Positions 46,134 through 54,779 of a stretch of 64,000 nucleotides of DNA are shown in pieces. The DNA is from Winslowiella arboricola. Its GTDB lineage: Bacteria > Pseudomonadota > Gammaproteobacteria > Enterobacterales > Enterobacteriaceae. Position 1 is the first letter of the stretch, and each line of letters begins with the position of its first letter. The notes beneath the pieces are model-generated. The model was not told the origin of the DNA. It worked only from the letters and a program-made list of their open reading frames with translations, and did no database searches. A program made the translations under genes and the position numbers. The DNA is taken from positions 1,397,862 to 1,461,861 of the forward strand of contig NZ_JAODIM010000043.1 in NCBI RefSeq assembly GCF_025527015.1, given 5' to 3'.

Positions 46134-46301
46134 ATGAACGATAAAAAGAAAGATCAACGGATAAAAACAAAAAACTTACCCCATCAAAAAGGATCGTTAT
46201 CAGACTATTGGGTCGCCATTTTTGAAGATAATATTGAAGGTGCAGAAACGGAGCAGGAAGCCATACAAAAAATCCTCAATAAACGGAAAGATTTAAACTG
46301 A
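46134..46301 (+). CDS. Small hypothetical protein, 55 residues
   Basis: A basic, soluble small protein: MNDKKKDQRIKTKNLPHQKG, then DYWVAIFEDNIEGAETEQEA and a basic end KRKDLN. GGAAA lies eight bases before the ATG. An upstream start (46110) has no ribosome site. AT-rich, like the SDR gene that follows on the other strand. Not recognised; possibly a DNA- or RNA-associated accessory protein, but nothing proves it. Confidence 0.45.
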   Translation: MNDKKKDQRIKTKNLPHQKGSLSDYWVAIFEDNIEGAETEQEAIQKILNKRKDLN

Positions 46302-46321
46302 TCGATAATTTATCATGAGGA

Positions 46322-47044
46322 TTAATTTTGTTGTTTAGTTGGGGCAATAACCAGCTCGCGAATGCATACACTTTGTGGTAGTGAGTAGGCGAAAACTACC
46401 GATTTTGCCACCTCTTCTGCGGACATTACACCGCCAATATCACTTTTCCACTGACGGTATTCGTCAACAATCTGATCGCTGGTAATATGGTCAAGTAACT
46501 CCGTTTCGGCAGCCCCCGGCGCAAGAGTTATCACCCGAATATTATAAGGCGCCATTTCCCATCTTACCGTTTCCGAAATACCATGCACCGCAAACTTAGT
46601 CCCCGAATAGGCGGCATGATGCTCATAGGTTTTGCGGCCTGCCAGTGAACTGATATTAATGATGGTGCCCCGTTGATTTTTCTTCATGCTCTCCAGCACA
46701 ATGCTCATGCCATTGAGTAATCCTAATACATTAGTTTCAAACATCTTGCGCCATTCAGTATCGCCCTGTTGCTCAATACTGCCCAGCAGCATAATACCGG
46801 CATTATTAACGATACAGTCTACCGGCCCATATCGCTCTTCCGCCTCATCGATAGCTTCGACGAAACTTTGTCGATCGTTAACATCAATACTACGGCACAG
46901 AGTGTGCGGTAAGTTAAGTGCATAGAGACGCCCTGTGCGCCGGGCTAACAATAATAACGGATGTCCAAGCGCGCTAAATTGCCTGGCGATCTCTGCACCA
47001 AATCCAGAACTGGCGCCGGTAATGACTATCAGTTTTTTATCCAT
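46322..47044 (-). CDS. Short-chain dehydrogenase/reductase
   Basis: A 240-residue classical SDR: TGASSGFGAEIARQF nucleotide site, NNAGIM, catalytic Ser in NISSLAGRK and Y-x3-K as AAYSGTKFA. Resembles YdfG-like NADP-dependent oxidoreductases of broad range. ATG 47044 is followed by DKKLIVIT; the frame extends 13 codons upstream. AT-rich compared with neighbours. Monocistronic; substrate unknown. Confidence 0.85.
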   Translation of the reverse strand: MDKKLIVITGASSGFGAEIARQFSALGHPLLLLARRTGRLYALNLPHTLCRSIDVNDRQSFVEAIDEAEERYGPVDCIVNNAGIMLLGSIEQQGDTEWRKMFETNVLGLLNGMSIVLESMKKNQRGTIINISSLAGRKTYEHHAAYSGTKFAVHGISETVRWEMAPYNIRVITLAPGAAETELLDHITSDQIVDEYRQWKSDIGGVMSAEEVAKSVVFAYSLPQSVCIRELVIAPTKQQN

Positions 47045-47410
47045 TTTCGCGCATCCATTTGCTGTAAAATTTGCTGGCAACATCGGGTGAGAGCGTAAAT
47101 GCCCGTTAATATAGTTTATTGCAACATCACTGTGTAATGAGTTTTGCGGATTGGTATCGACACCTTTACATACTTTGTGCAGATGATGGGGATGCTTATT
47201 GGCATACGTGACCTTTCCTTATCCCCGGCGTAAACCCAATCCTTTAAAAGATTAAAGATCATTTTTTGCACTGATGCAAATGACTTTGGTTGATATTTAT
47301 CTACGCAAAATAATAATGTCATTTAAAATTATTATTTAATTAATAGCATCTGAAGTCTCTCGATCAGCAGATCTAATCGAGAGACAGCATGATATTGGAG
47401 GAAGGCGGGT
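47045..47410. other. Intergenic gap with an inverted repeat
   Basis: 366 bp. GTCTCTCGAT (47355-47364) pairs with ATCGAGAGAC (47376-47385), 25 bp beyond the end of the HisD-like operon on the minus strand, and may end its transcript, although the U-tract is poor. A 68-codon minus frame (47116-47322) has no ribosome site and is not convincing. Confidence 0.4.
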
Positions 47411-48172
47411 TTAAATCGACGCTAAATAGCCGCCATCGATATAAAGCACCTGGCCGGTGATATAGCGGGCGGCATCGGAGCAGAGGAAAATCGTCGCTCC
47501 GACCAGATCGTCCAGCTCACCAAAGCGACCCAGCGGAATTTTCGCCAGCATCGCGGCGCACCAGGCGCTGTCCTGATAAAACACCTCAGTCATATCGGTG
47601 CTGAAATAGCCCGGCCCGATACCGTTTACTCGAATGCCCAGTGACGCCCATTCGCTGCTCAGGGTATGCGTCAGCCCCACCAGACCGGACTTTGATGCGC
47701 CATAAGCCGCCGCGCCAGGCACGCCCACTTTGCTGGTTAGCGAGCAGAGATTGATTATCGCTCCACCGCCGTTGCTGCTCATCAGACGCGCCGCCGCCTG
47801 CGCACAGAAAAACGCGCCTTTCAGATTGGTATCGACAATACGCTGCCACAGCGCTTCATCAACATCCAGCGACGCACACAGCTGCTCAGTTCCGGCGTTA
47901 TTAATCAAAATATCCGGCGCCTCCAGCGCAGCAAACGCGGCGCGGATCTGTTCGGGTTGCGTCACATCCAGCAGCAGACCGCTGGCGGTGACATCAAGCT
48001 GCTGCAACTGCGCCACCGCTGCGTCGAGCGTTGCCTGCTGGCGACCAGTAATGATCACCTGCGCACCGGCCTGCGCCAGTCCCGCCGCCAGCGCGAAGCC
48101 AATGCCGCGCGTGCCGCCGGTTACCAGTGCGCGCTTACCGGATAATAAAAAACGTTGCATCGTCGCATTCAT
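47411..48172 (-). CDS. SDR oxidoreductase (FabG/IdnO-like)
   Basis: A 253-residue classical SDR: TGGTRGIGFALAAGLA, NNAGTEQL, Ser in NLCSLTSKVG, Y-x3-K as AYGASKSG, and GPGYFSTDMTE. Resembles gluconate 5-dehydrogenase/IdnO-type polyol reductases. Last gene of the seven-gene operon; ATG overlaps the alcohol dehydrogenase stop (ATGA). With that enzyme it could move a hydroxyl/keto group on the imported substrate. Confidence 0.88.
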   Translation of the reverse strand: MNATMQRFLLSGKRALVTGGTRGIGFALAAGLAQAGAQVIITGRQQATLDAAVAQLQQLDVTASGLLLDVTQPEQIRAAFAALEAPDILINNAGTEQLCASLDVDEALWQRIVDTNLKGAFFCAQAAARLMSSNGGGAIINLCSLTSKVGVPGAAAYGASKSGLVGLTHTLSSEWASLGIRVNGIGPGYFSTDMTEVFYQDSAWCAAMLAKIPLGRFGELDDLVGATIFLCSDAARYITGQVLYIDGGYLASI

Positions 48173-49134
48173 GGTTGCACCCACGACTTTAACCAGCGGC
48201 TGTTGCCGGCAATCAGCTCGCGATAGGTCTGCGGCACCGCATCCAGCGCGATGGGCGGCGCGGTCAGCGTCGCCAGTTTATCCGCCAGTTGCGGCAGCAG
48301 CGCCAGCGCCTGACGCTGCTCATCGGCAAATACGCTACAACCCACCAGATCGATTTCACGCTCCACCAGACGATTAAAATCAAAATCCGCGCGATGATGA
48401 AACAGCCCGACCAGCGCGATACGACCACCGGCGGTAATCTCGTCTACCAGCTGTTGCAGCACGCCGGTGATACCCGTGGCCTCCACCGCATAGTCAAACT
48501 CACCTTGCGGCTGTAGCGGAATAATCTGCGCCAGCAGATGATGACGCGCAGCATTGGGTTCTGACAGCTGCACCTGGCAATGCGCGACATCATGTAACAG
48601 CAACGCCACCAGCCCGCCTATCGTGCCGCCTCCGGCCACCCGCACCCGGGCACCCGCCGGAATACGCAACTGATTCACCACCCGCTGCGCCACCCCCAGC
48701 GGTTCGCTGAGCACCGCCACCGCAGGCGGCAGATCCGCTGGCACTTTGAGTACCCCCTCTGGAGGTAATACCGTCTGTTCAGCAAAACCGCCATCACAGA
48801 CTTCACCGACAAAACCCAGCGCGGTACAGAGATTAAAGCTGCGGCGCTGACAGGCCGGACACTCACCACACCAGACGCGCGAATCGGCAACCACCCGATC
48901 GCCAGGCTGGAAACCGCGCACATCGGCACCCACTTCCAGCACTTCGCCACAAATCTCATGCCCCGGCGTCACCGGCAGCTGAGCTATCCACTTGCCGGTA
49001 CGATAGTTATGCAGATCCGAGCCGCAAATGCCCGCCGCCAGCACTTTCAGCCGTAGCTGATTCGCGGCCATCTGCGGAAGATCAAGCGTCTTAACCCGCA
49101 AATCGCCGACGCCATATAAACGCACCGCTTTCAT
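48169..49134 (-). CDS. Zinc-dependent alcohol dehydrogenase
   Basis: A 321-residue MDR-family dehydrogenase. Catalytic zinc: GICGSDLHNY and TPGHEICGEV. Structural zinc Cys: WCGECPACQRRSFNLC. NAD site: VRVAGGGTIGGLVA. Slightly shorter than the usual ~345. IdnD/threonine-dehydrogenase-like. AGGAG lies before ATG 49134, 10 bp after the kinase gene. Confidence 0.88.
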   Translation of the reverse strand: MKAVRLYGVGDLRVKTLDLPQMAANQLRLKVLAAGICGSDLHNYRTGKWIAQLPVTPGHEICGEVLEVGADVRGFQPGDRVVADSRVWCGECPACQRRSFNLCTALGFVGEVCDGGFAEQTVLPPEGVLKVPADLPPAVAVLSEPLGVAQRVVNQLRIPAGARVRVAGGGTIGGLVALLLHDVAHCQVQLSEPNAARHHLLAQIIPLQPQGEFDYAVEATGITGVLQQLVDEITAGGRIALVGLFHHRADFDFNRLVEREIDLVGCSVFADEQRQALALLPQLADKLATLTAPPIALDAVPQTYRELIAGNSRWLKSWVQP

Positions 49135-49144
49135 CGCCTGCTCC

Positions 49145-50431
49145 TCACACCAGCTGTTGCAGCCAGCGGTTAAATTCATCGTCACCTTCACTGCCGAGCA
49201 TCACCGCGATAGCCAGCCCTAATACTGAACTGGTCGCCGTGTGACCGCTGCCGCCAGCGGCGCGCAGATCGAGCACCAGCGTCGGACAACAAAACAGCGC
49301 CAGCCGCATAATCCGCTGCCAGTTGCCCGGCAACAGTCCGCGCGCTTTCAGCTCATTCAGCAGCGGCCGCCAGTAGAGATCGCCTTTACTGCGCAGAAAC
49401 GCCGCGCGTAGCGAGGTCAGCTGCCAGTTGTGGCTGACCTTTAAGGTATCGCCGACGCGCGCCACCGCGACCTGATACAAATCGTCAGCCAGCGCCGGTT
49501 CGTATAACCAGCAGGGATGGGCAAAGATATTATGGAAAGTGGCTTTAATCTCCGCCAGCAGCGCCGGAATATGGCTGCCAGCAAAGGCCGGATCAAAACT
49601 TACCAGCTGCGCCGCGTTGTCGTGGGTTTCATACCAGACATTGGCGTTATGCGCATCGCCATGCGCCACTACCACCCCATGCTGCGCCAGTGCAGCGGGC
49701 GCCAGCGTGGTTGCTGCTTCAAGGAACAGCTGACGCAGCGTGTGGCGGTAACGTACACCGTTAATTTCCCACTGCAGATTGCTCAGGGTCTGCCAGCTCA
49801 TCTGCTGGTCGGCGAGCTGAAAGCTTTTATCAACATAAAACTGCTTTACCCGCCCGCCCAGCCCGGGCTGTTCGCCTGGGGTGATCAACCGGTGATAAAA
49901 CAGCTGATGAATCGGCTCGGCGGCCACTTCAGTGGCACACCCGGCCTGCAAGGTCGGCAGGGTTTGCTGCAGGATTTCCGCATCGGCGCGGCGCTGCGCA
50001 TCGATCACCTGCTGTTCCGCCACCTCTGACTGTTGCAGTTCGATATCACGACAGATATCCGCCAGCCGGCGATCGTCGCGCAGGCGATACAGCAGAATCT
50101 GCCGCCCCGGCTCACCGCAGGCATACAGCGGCACATCGACGCGAAAGCCATGTTCACGCAGCAGCTCCGCGCGGTAATACTCTTCGATGGTGTGATCTTC
50201 ACCCTCTTCATGGTGATATTTAAAAAACAGTGTGCGGTCGTCAGCCAGCGTCACCCGGCCATTTAGCGAGTTAAGGCTGTATTGATCGCGGTTAATCTGC
50301 AAATTCAGCGCCCGGGTGCCGGTCACTTCGCTGATTAACTGGCACAGTTTCTCACTGGCCTGCTGCCACTCTCCGGCGCGCGCCAGAGTGCGCGCCTCAG
50401 CGGCGAGCGGCTGACGTAAATATTCAGCCAT
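49145..50431 (-). CDS. APH-fold kinase of unknown substrate
   Basis: A 428-residue protein with an aminoglycoside-phosphotransferase-like fold. The catalytic loop HGDAHNANVWYE and the metal site VSFDPAFAG are present; the N-lobe is ADDRTLFFKYHH with its ATP-site Lys. Such kinases phosphorylate small hydroxyl compounds. ATG 50431 overlaps the HisD-like gene by eight bases with AAGGGG upstream. The long middle region (150-250) is not familiar. It should act on the compound imported or oxidised by this operon. Confidence 0.75.
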   Translation of the reverse strand: MAEYLRQPLAAEARTLARAGEWQQASEKLCQLISEVTGTRALNLQINRDQYSLNSLNGRVTLADDRTLFFKYHHEEGEDHTIEEYYRAELLREHGFRVDVPLYACGEPGRQILLYRLRDDRRLADICRDIELQQSEVAEQQVIDAQRRADAEILQQTLPTLQAGCATEVAAEPIHQLFYHRLITPGEQPGLGGRVKQFYVDKSFQLADQQMSWQTLSNLQWEINGVRYRHTLRQLFLEAATTLAPAALAQHGVVVAHGDAHNANVWYETHDNAAQLVSFDPAFAGSHIPALLAEIKATFHNIFAHPCWLYEPALADDLYQVAVARVGDTLKVSHNWQLTSLRAAFLRSKGDLYWRPLLNELKARGLLPGNWQRIMRLALFCCPTLVLDLRAAGGSGHTATSSVLGLAIAVMLGSEGDDEFNRWLQQLV

Positions 50432-51752
50432 GCTTATCCCCTTCCAGCAGGGTATTACGCAGCCCGGAAACCGCCAGCGCATGGCCCGGGAAACCTTCGT
50501 ATTCAGCAAAGCGTTTGGCTTTATCGGCTAATGGCTGGTAGCCCGCCGCAGTGACATAACCGACTGAAATACGTTTCATATAGTCGAATACCGACAGCGG
50601 TCCGGCGGTTTTTGCCGCGCCATTGGTGGGCAGCACCGCGTTCGGGCCAAGGACAAAGTTGCCCAGCGTAATCGGAGTATATTTTCCCAGCAATATCTCA
50701 CCGGCATTGCGGATTTGCGTCATGACCGCCATCGGTTCCGCAGTCAGAATCTCCAGATGCTCCGGTGCATACTGATTAACAAACTCCACCGCAGTGGCGA
50801 AATCTTTGGTCAGCACCACCCCGCCGTGATCGCCACACAGTACTTGCTGCGAGAACCCGGCGCGCTGCGCGGTTTGCTGCGCCCAGTAGCCCGGCAGCGC
50901 GGCAATCGCCTGTTCCGCCACGCGACGGCTGGAGGTCACCAGATATGCTGAGGAGTCAGGACCATGCTCAGATTCGATCAGCAAATCAAGCGCCGCCAGC
51001 GCACCGTCAATACTGTCATCGGCCAGTATCAGACTTTCACTCGGGCCAGCCGGTACCCCCGGATCCAGCAGATGGGTGAGCTGACGTTTCGCGGCCACCA
51101 CCCACGGACTGCCTGGCCCGACAATTTTCAGGCATTTCGGTACCGTTTCAGTGCCATAAGCCACCGCCGCCACGCCCTGCGCACCGCCGCATTTATAGAT
51201 CTCGGTAATCCCCACCAGCCGCGCCGCCACCAGCGTCGCATCATCCACTTTGCCATCCGGCCCTGGCGGTGTAATCACAATCGCGCGCGGCACCCCGGCC
51301 ACCACCGCGGGCACCGCCGTCATAATCAGTACGCTGGGGAATGAACCTTTACCGCGCGGCACATAGCAGGCCACCGCATCAATCGGCACATGACGATCGC
51401 CGGCAAACGCCCCTGGCTGCATCTCTTTCAGCCACATCTCTTCCGGCTTCTGCGCTTCATGGAAAGCGCGCACGTTCTCGACTGAGAAGCGAATTGACGC
51501 AATCACTTCCGGGTCCATACGCGCAAAGGCTTCGTCAAATTCGCGCTCTTCCGCGCGCAGGGAAAAATGTTCCGGCTGCACGCCATCAAACTCACGGCCA
51601 AAACGGATCAACGCCGCGTCACCTTGCGCTTTAACGGCGGCAATAATCGGCGTCACGCGCTCGCTGAAAAAAGAGAGATCCGATTCAGTACGTTTAAACA
51701 GCTGGGTCGGCAGGTGATCGGCAGCCGAGAGATCGTGAAAAGTTACAGACAT
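50424..51752 (-). CDS. Divergent HisD/HpsN-like four-electron dehydrogenase
   Basis: A 442-residue member of the histidinol dehydrogenase family. Conserved: CYVPRGKG, GPGSPWVVAAKRQL, PAGPSESLILAD, SEHGPDSSAYL, the Glu-His pair in YAPEHLEI, and a late His in FPGHALAV. Changed: E. coli HisD has GDY (zinc Asp360) and NHVLPT (His367); here they read GNF and NAVLPT, and the zinc Gln of SQAEHG is Glu. These changes suggest a substrate other than histidinol, as in sulfopropanediol dehydrogenase HpsN. Adjacent ATGs; the second is seven bases after AGGA. Confidence 0.82.
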   Translation of the reverse strand: MSVTFHDLSAADHLPTQLFKRTESDLSFFSERVTPIIAAVKAQGDAALIRFGREFDGVQPEHFSLRAEEREFDEAFARMDPEVIASIRFSVENVRAFHEAQKPEEMWLKEMQPGAFAGDRHVPIDAVACYVPRGKGSFPSVLIMTAVPAVVAGVPRAIVITPPGPDGKVDDATLVAARLVGITEIYKCGGAQGVAAVAYGTETVPKCLKIVGPGSPWVVAAKRQLTHLLDPGVPAGPSESLILADDSIDGALAALDLLIESEHGPDSSAYLVTSSRRVAEQAIAALPGYWAQQTAQRAGFSQQVLCGDHGGVVLTKDFATAVEFVNQYAPEHLEILTAEPMAVMTQIRNAGEILLGKYTPITLGNFVLGPNAVLPTNGAAKTAGPLSVFDYMKRISVGYVTAAGYQPLADKAKRFAEYEGFPGHALAVSGLRNTLLEGDKHG

Positions 51753-51766
51753 CATCTATTCCTTCA

Positions 51767-52528
51767 TTAGTTAGCGAGCGCAGGCTGGCGAATGCGATCC
51801 AGCACGCGATGTTGCAGGTCAATAAATTCAGGCTCACGGTTCATGGTTTCCAGACGCGGACGTGGCAGATTGACGTCAAAGGTTGAGTCAATCACCCCTG
51901 GCCCCATCACCACAATGCGATCCGACAGCCATACCGCCTCTTCGATATCATGGGTGACAAACATCACCGTCAGACGATGCTTCTCCCAGATTTCAATCAG
52001 CAACTGTTGCATCTGATGGCGCGTCATGGCGTCAAGCGCGCCAAATGGCTCATCCATCAGCAGGATTTTTGGCCGGTAGGAGAGCGCGCGCGCAATGGCG
52101 ACACGCTGCTTCATGCCGCCGGAAAGCTCGCCCGGCCAGCGGTCGCCGGAACTGCCGAGCTTCACCAGCTCCAGATGCTGCTGCGCAATATCGCGACACT
52201 GATTCGCCGGGATCCCCGCCGCTTTCAGCGCAAATTCAATATTCTGCCGTGCGGTGAGCCACGGCAGCAGCGTGTAGGACTGGAATACCACGCCACGGTC
52301 GATGCCGGGGCCGGTAATCGAGCGGCCATCTACCAGCACATCGCCGCTGTCGAACTCTTCCAGCCCGGCGGCAATCGATAACAGCGTACTTTTGCCGCAG
52401 CCGGATGAACCGACCACCGAGACAAATTCGTTATCATGCAGGGTTAAATCGATACCGTGCAGCACCTGACGCCGCGTTTTCCCCAGAGAGAAGCTCTTAT
52501 CCAGATTTTTTAAGGTTAATGTCGCCAT
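51767..52528 (-). CDS. NitT/TauT-type ABC ATPase
   Basis: A 253-residue ATPase: Walker A GSSGCGKST, FQSYTLLPWLTARQNIEFAL, signature LSGGMKQR, Walker B ILLMDEPFGALD, and THDIEEAVWLSDR, the last typical of nitrate/sulfonate/taurine importers. One-base overlap (TGATG) with the permease gene. Confidence 0.93.
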   Translation of the reverse strand: MATLTLKNLDKSFSLGKTRRQVLHGIDLTLHDNEFVSVVGSSGCGKSTLLSIAAGLEEFDSGDVLVDGRSITGPGIDRGVVFQSYTLLPWLTARQNIEFALKAAGIPANQCRDIAQQHLELVKLGSSGDRWPGELSGGMKQRVAIARALSYRPKILLMDEPFGALDAMTRHQMQQLLIEIWEKHRLTVMFVTHDIEEAVWLSDRIVVMGPGVIDSTFDVNLPRPRLETMNREPEFIDLQHRVLDRIRQPALAN

Positions 52529-53373
52529 CAGGAACGTCTCCGGTTGTAGCGGAACAGCACACGCTCGGCGGCGCGCATCAGCTGGTCGGTGATTAATCCC
52601 AGCAGCCCCAGCAGCAGGATGTAGCCAATAATGGTGTCAGTCTGGAAATAGCGTTGCGAAACCACAATGCGATAGCCAAGGCCGGAGGTCGAGGCCACCA
52701 GTTCAGCCAGCACCAGCCAGGTCCACGCCCAGCCAAGGCTGATCCGCAAGGCATCCCAGATCGCCGGAAACGCCGCCGGTAACACAATACGGAACAGGAT
52801 TTTGCGATCCGGCATGCCCAGCGTGCGGCCCAGCCCGATAAAATCGATCGGCACGCGTTTTACCGCATCAATCATCATCAGCACCTGCTGGAAAAAGGTG
52901 CCAATCCAGATCACCAGAAACTTCTGGAAGTCGTCGGTGCCGGTCCATAAGATGGTCAGCGGCACAAAAGCCACCACCGGCATATAACGGATAAAATCCA
53001 CCAGCGGTTCAACAATTGCCTTAAACAGCCCGTAGCAACCGGCCAGCACGCCAATCACAATCGCCATTAGCGACGAAATGGCAAAAGCGATAACAATCCG
53101 GTACAAGCTGCTCTGTACATCGCTCCACAGCGTGCCGTTTACCGCTAACGCCAGCATGCGCTGCCAGACACGATCGAGCCCCGGCAGAAACAGCGGCGGA
53201 ATCGCACCGCTACGTGTCGCCAGCCACCAGCTGCCAATCAGCACCACAAAGACAATAATGGCGATCGTCAGAAACTGACTCTGCGTGGGCGCTTTGCCGA
53301 TAGTCATCAGGCTCCAGCGACGACGACGCGGTTTGGATGGAGGGCCTGCGCCCTCCAGCTTTAACGAACTCAT
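52528..53373 (-). CDS. NitT/TauT-type ABC permease
   Basis: A 281-residue inner-membrane permease with six hydrophobic segments and the EAA-type loop KILFRIVLPAAFPAIWDALR. FIRYMPVVAFVPLTILW and AELVASTSGLGY are hallmarks of the SsuC/TauC class. ATG 53373 with GGAGGTGAT is chosen; the frame continues upstream over the binding-protein stop. Confidence 0.93.
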   Translation of the reverse strand: MSSLKLEGAGPPSKPRRRRWSLMTIGKAPTQSQFLTIAIIVFVVLIGSWWLATRSGAIPPLFLPGLDRVWQRMLALAVNGTLWSDVQSSLYRIVIAFAISSLMAIVIGVLAGCYGLFKAIVEPLVDFIRYMPVVAFVPLTILWTGTDDFQKFLVIWIGTFFQQVLMMIDAVKRVPIDFIGLGRTLGMPDRKILFRIVLPAAFPAIWDALRISLGWAWTWLVLAELVASTSGLGYRIVVSQRYFQTDTIIGYILLLGLLGLITDQLMRAAERVLFRYNRRRS

Positions 53374-53386
53374 ATCACCTCCGAAC

Positions 53387-54370
53387 TTAATCGGCATTAA
53401 CAAAACGGGCGTCAATCACCTGCGCCGGGGTCACCGGTTGCTGGATAATGCCGGCTTCCGTAGCGGCTTTCAGAATGTGCGGGAAGGTTTTGCTCGAGTA
53501 GTCATGGCCCAGCAGCTGTTTGTTTTCTGCCAGCGTGTAGTACTTCACACCATCAAAGGCGGTTTTCAGTTCATCCGGCGTGGCGCCGACCGCTTTGGCA
53601 ATCACTGCGCGATCGGCAACCGTGTTAGCCTGATAGTGTGCCAGCGCGGCATCCCAGGTTTTAATCAGGGCGGCAATCTGGCCGGGTTTATTTTTTATCG
53701 CGTCATCGCGCACCACCAGCACGTCACTGATCAGGCCCGGATCGGAGTGGCCGCTGTAGAGCATTTTCAGGCTGGCATCGCCCTGCATCGCCACCGACAG
53801 ATAGGGTTCATAGGTGACGGCCGCCGGCACACGTTTGGCAATCAGCGCACTGCCGGCGGAAGCCGCAGGCATCGGCACCGGTTTGATGTCGCTGAAAGAC
53901 ATGCCCGCGGACGCCAGCGCGCTGCGCAGCAGAATATCGCTGGTAGTCCCCTCTTCGTAGGCGACCTGCTTACCTTTCAGATCTTTTAACGAGCCGATCT
54001 CTTTTGACACCAGCATCGCATCGGCGGTGTTACTTTGATCGAGCAGCAGCACCACTTTCACCGGCAGTCCGGCGGAGATCATGCCCATCGCGGTGTGCGA
54101 AGCGATATTTGCCGCATCAATTTGCCCGCTGGCCAGCGCCGCGTTAATATCTTTATCTTCGGCGAAGTTAATCACTTCGACCTTTTCAAATCCCTGTTTT
54201 TTAAACAGGTCATGCTCAACGGCAACATGCCACTGGCCGTAGCCAAGCCAGGGTTCAACCCCCATTTTCAGGGTTCCTGCTTCCACAGCAGCCATTGACG
54301 AGGTGGAAGCCAGCAGACCAAAACAGCAGGCAGCGGCGAGAGTGTTTTTCAACGCACGGAGAGAAAGCAT
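53387..54370 (-). CDS. NitT/TauT-type periplasmic binding protein
   Basis: A 327-residue binding protein with a signal peptide ending near SSMAAVEA. KMGVEPWLGYGQWHVAVEHDLFKK is typical of the aliphatic sulfonate/nitrate/thiamine-precursor class, as are IDAANIASHTAMG and VTYEPYLS. First gene of the operon that continues through the importer, the HisD-like enzyme, kinase and two dehydrogenases. AGAAGGA precedes ATG. A HutC-type box lies 55 bp upstream. Confidence 0.92.
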   Translation of the reverse strand: MLSLRALKNTLAAACCFGLLASTSSMAAVEAGTLKMGVEPWLGYGQWHVAVEHDLFKKQGFEKVEVINFAEDKDINAALASGQIDAANIASHTAMGMISAGLPVKVVLLLDQSNTADAMLVSKEIGSLKDLKGKQVAYEEGTTSDILLRSALASAGMSFSDIKPVPMPAASAGSALIAKRVPAAVTYEPYLSVAMQGDASLKMLYSGHSDPGLISDVLVVRDDAIKNKPGQIAALIKTWDAALAHYQANTVADRAVIAKAVGATPDELKTAFDGVKYYTLAENKQLLGHDYSSKTFPHILKAATEAGIIQQPVTPAQVIDARFVNAD

Positions 54371-54424
54371 GTTGGTTTCCTTCTGGTGAATTTAACGGCA
54401 AGCTGTTATAGCTCTGTCCGCTCA

Positions 54425-54434
54425 TGTATATACA
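54425..54434. promoter_or_regulatory. HutC-type box upstream of the NitT/TauT operon
   Basis: TGTATATACA, identical to the boxes at 36883 and 39718, in the 409-bp gap between the binding-protein gene (minus) and the M20 gene (plus). It suggests that one of the two HutC repressors controls this operon. The rest of the gap holds no supported gene. Confidence 0.6.
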
Positions 54435-54779
54435 AGTTCATGCAAGAGCAATGCCAATCAGCAAAGCCCAATCTGCTGGCTTCTCCATTTTCTCACGCCC
54501 CTTTATGGCGCAAATCACCACCCGCAGTGCACCATAATTGCGCAGAAAAAGAGCAGCAATGGGTTATGTTTACGACACCGCGCTGCAACTGCAAAATAAC
54601 ATCGATAATTATTCAGTCTGGCTCACAAAGTTTCGTTGCCTGGCCGCCATTGCCAGGATAAAAAGGATTTTCTGCTGCGACAGATGGACGACGCGCCTCT
54701 GTTGCAACTAAAGTGGAAGTCAAATCAGCTCGCGGTAATGCTGGGGATCTACGGCAATAACATGGAGAAAAGCGCATTT

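Noticed and set aside
47116..47322. 68-codon minus-strand frame
   Set aside because: No ribosome site and no recognisable sequence.
50424..51752. Annotation as biosynthetic histidinol dehydrogenase (hisD)
   Set aside because: No other his genes nearby, transport and sugar/polyol-type dehydrogenases adjacent, and key zinc/substrate residues changed.
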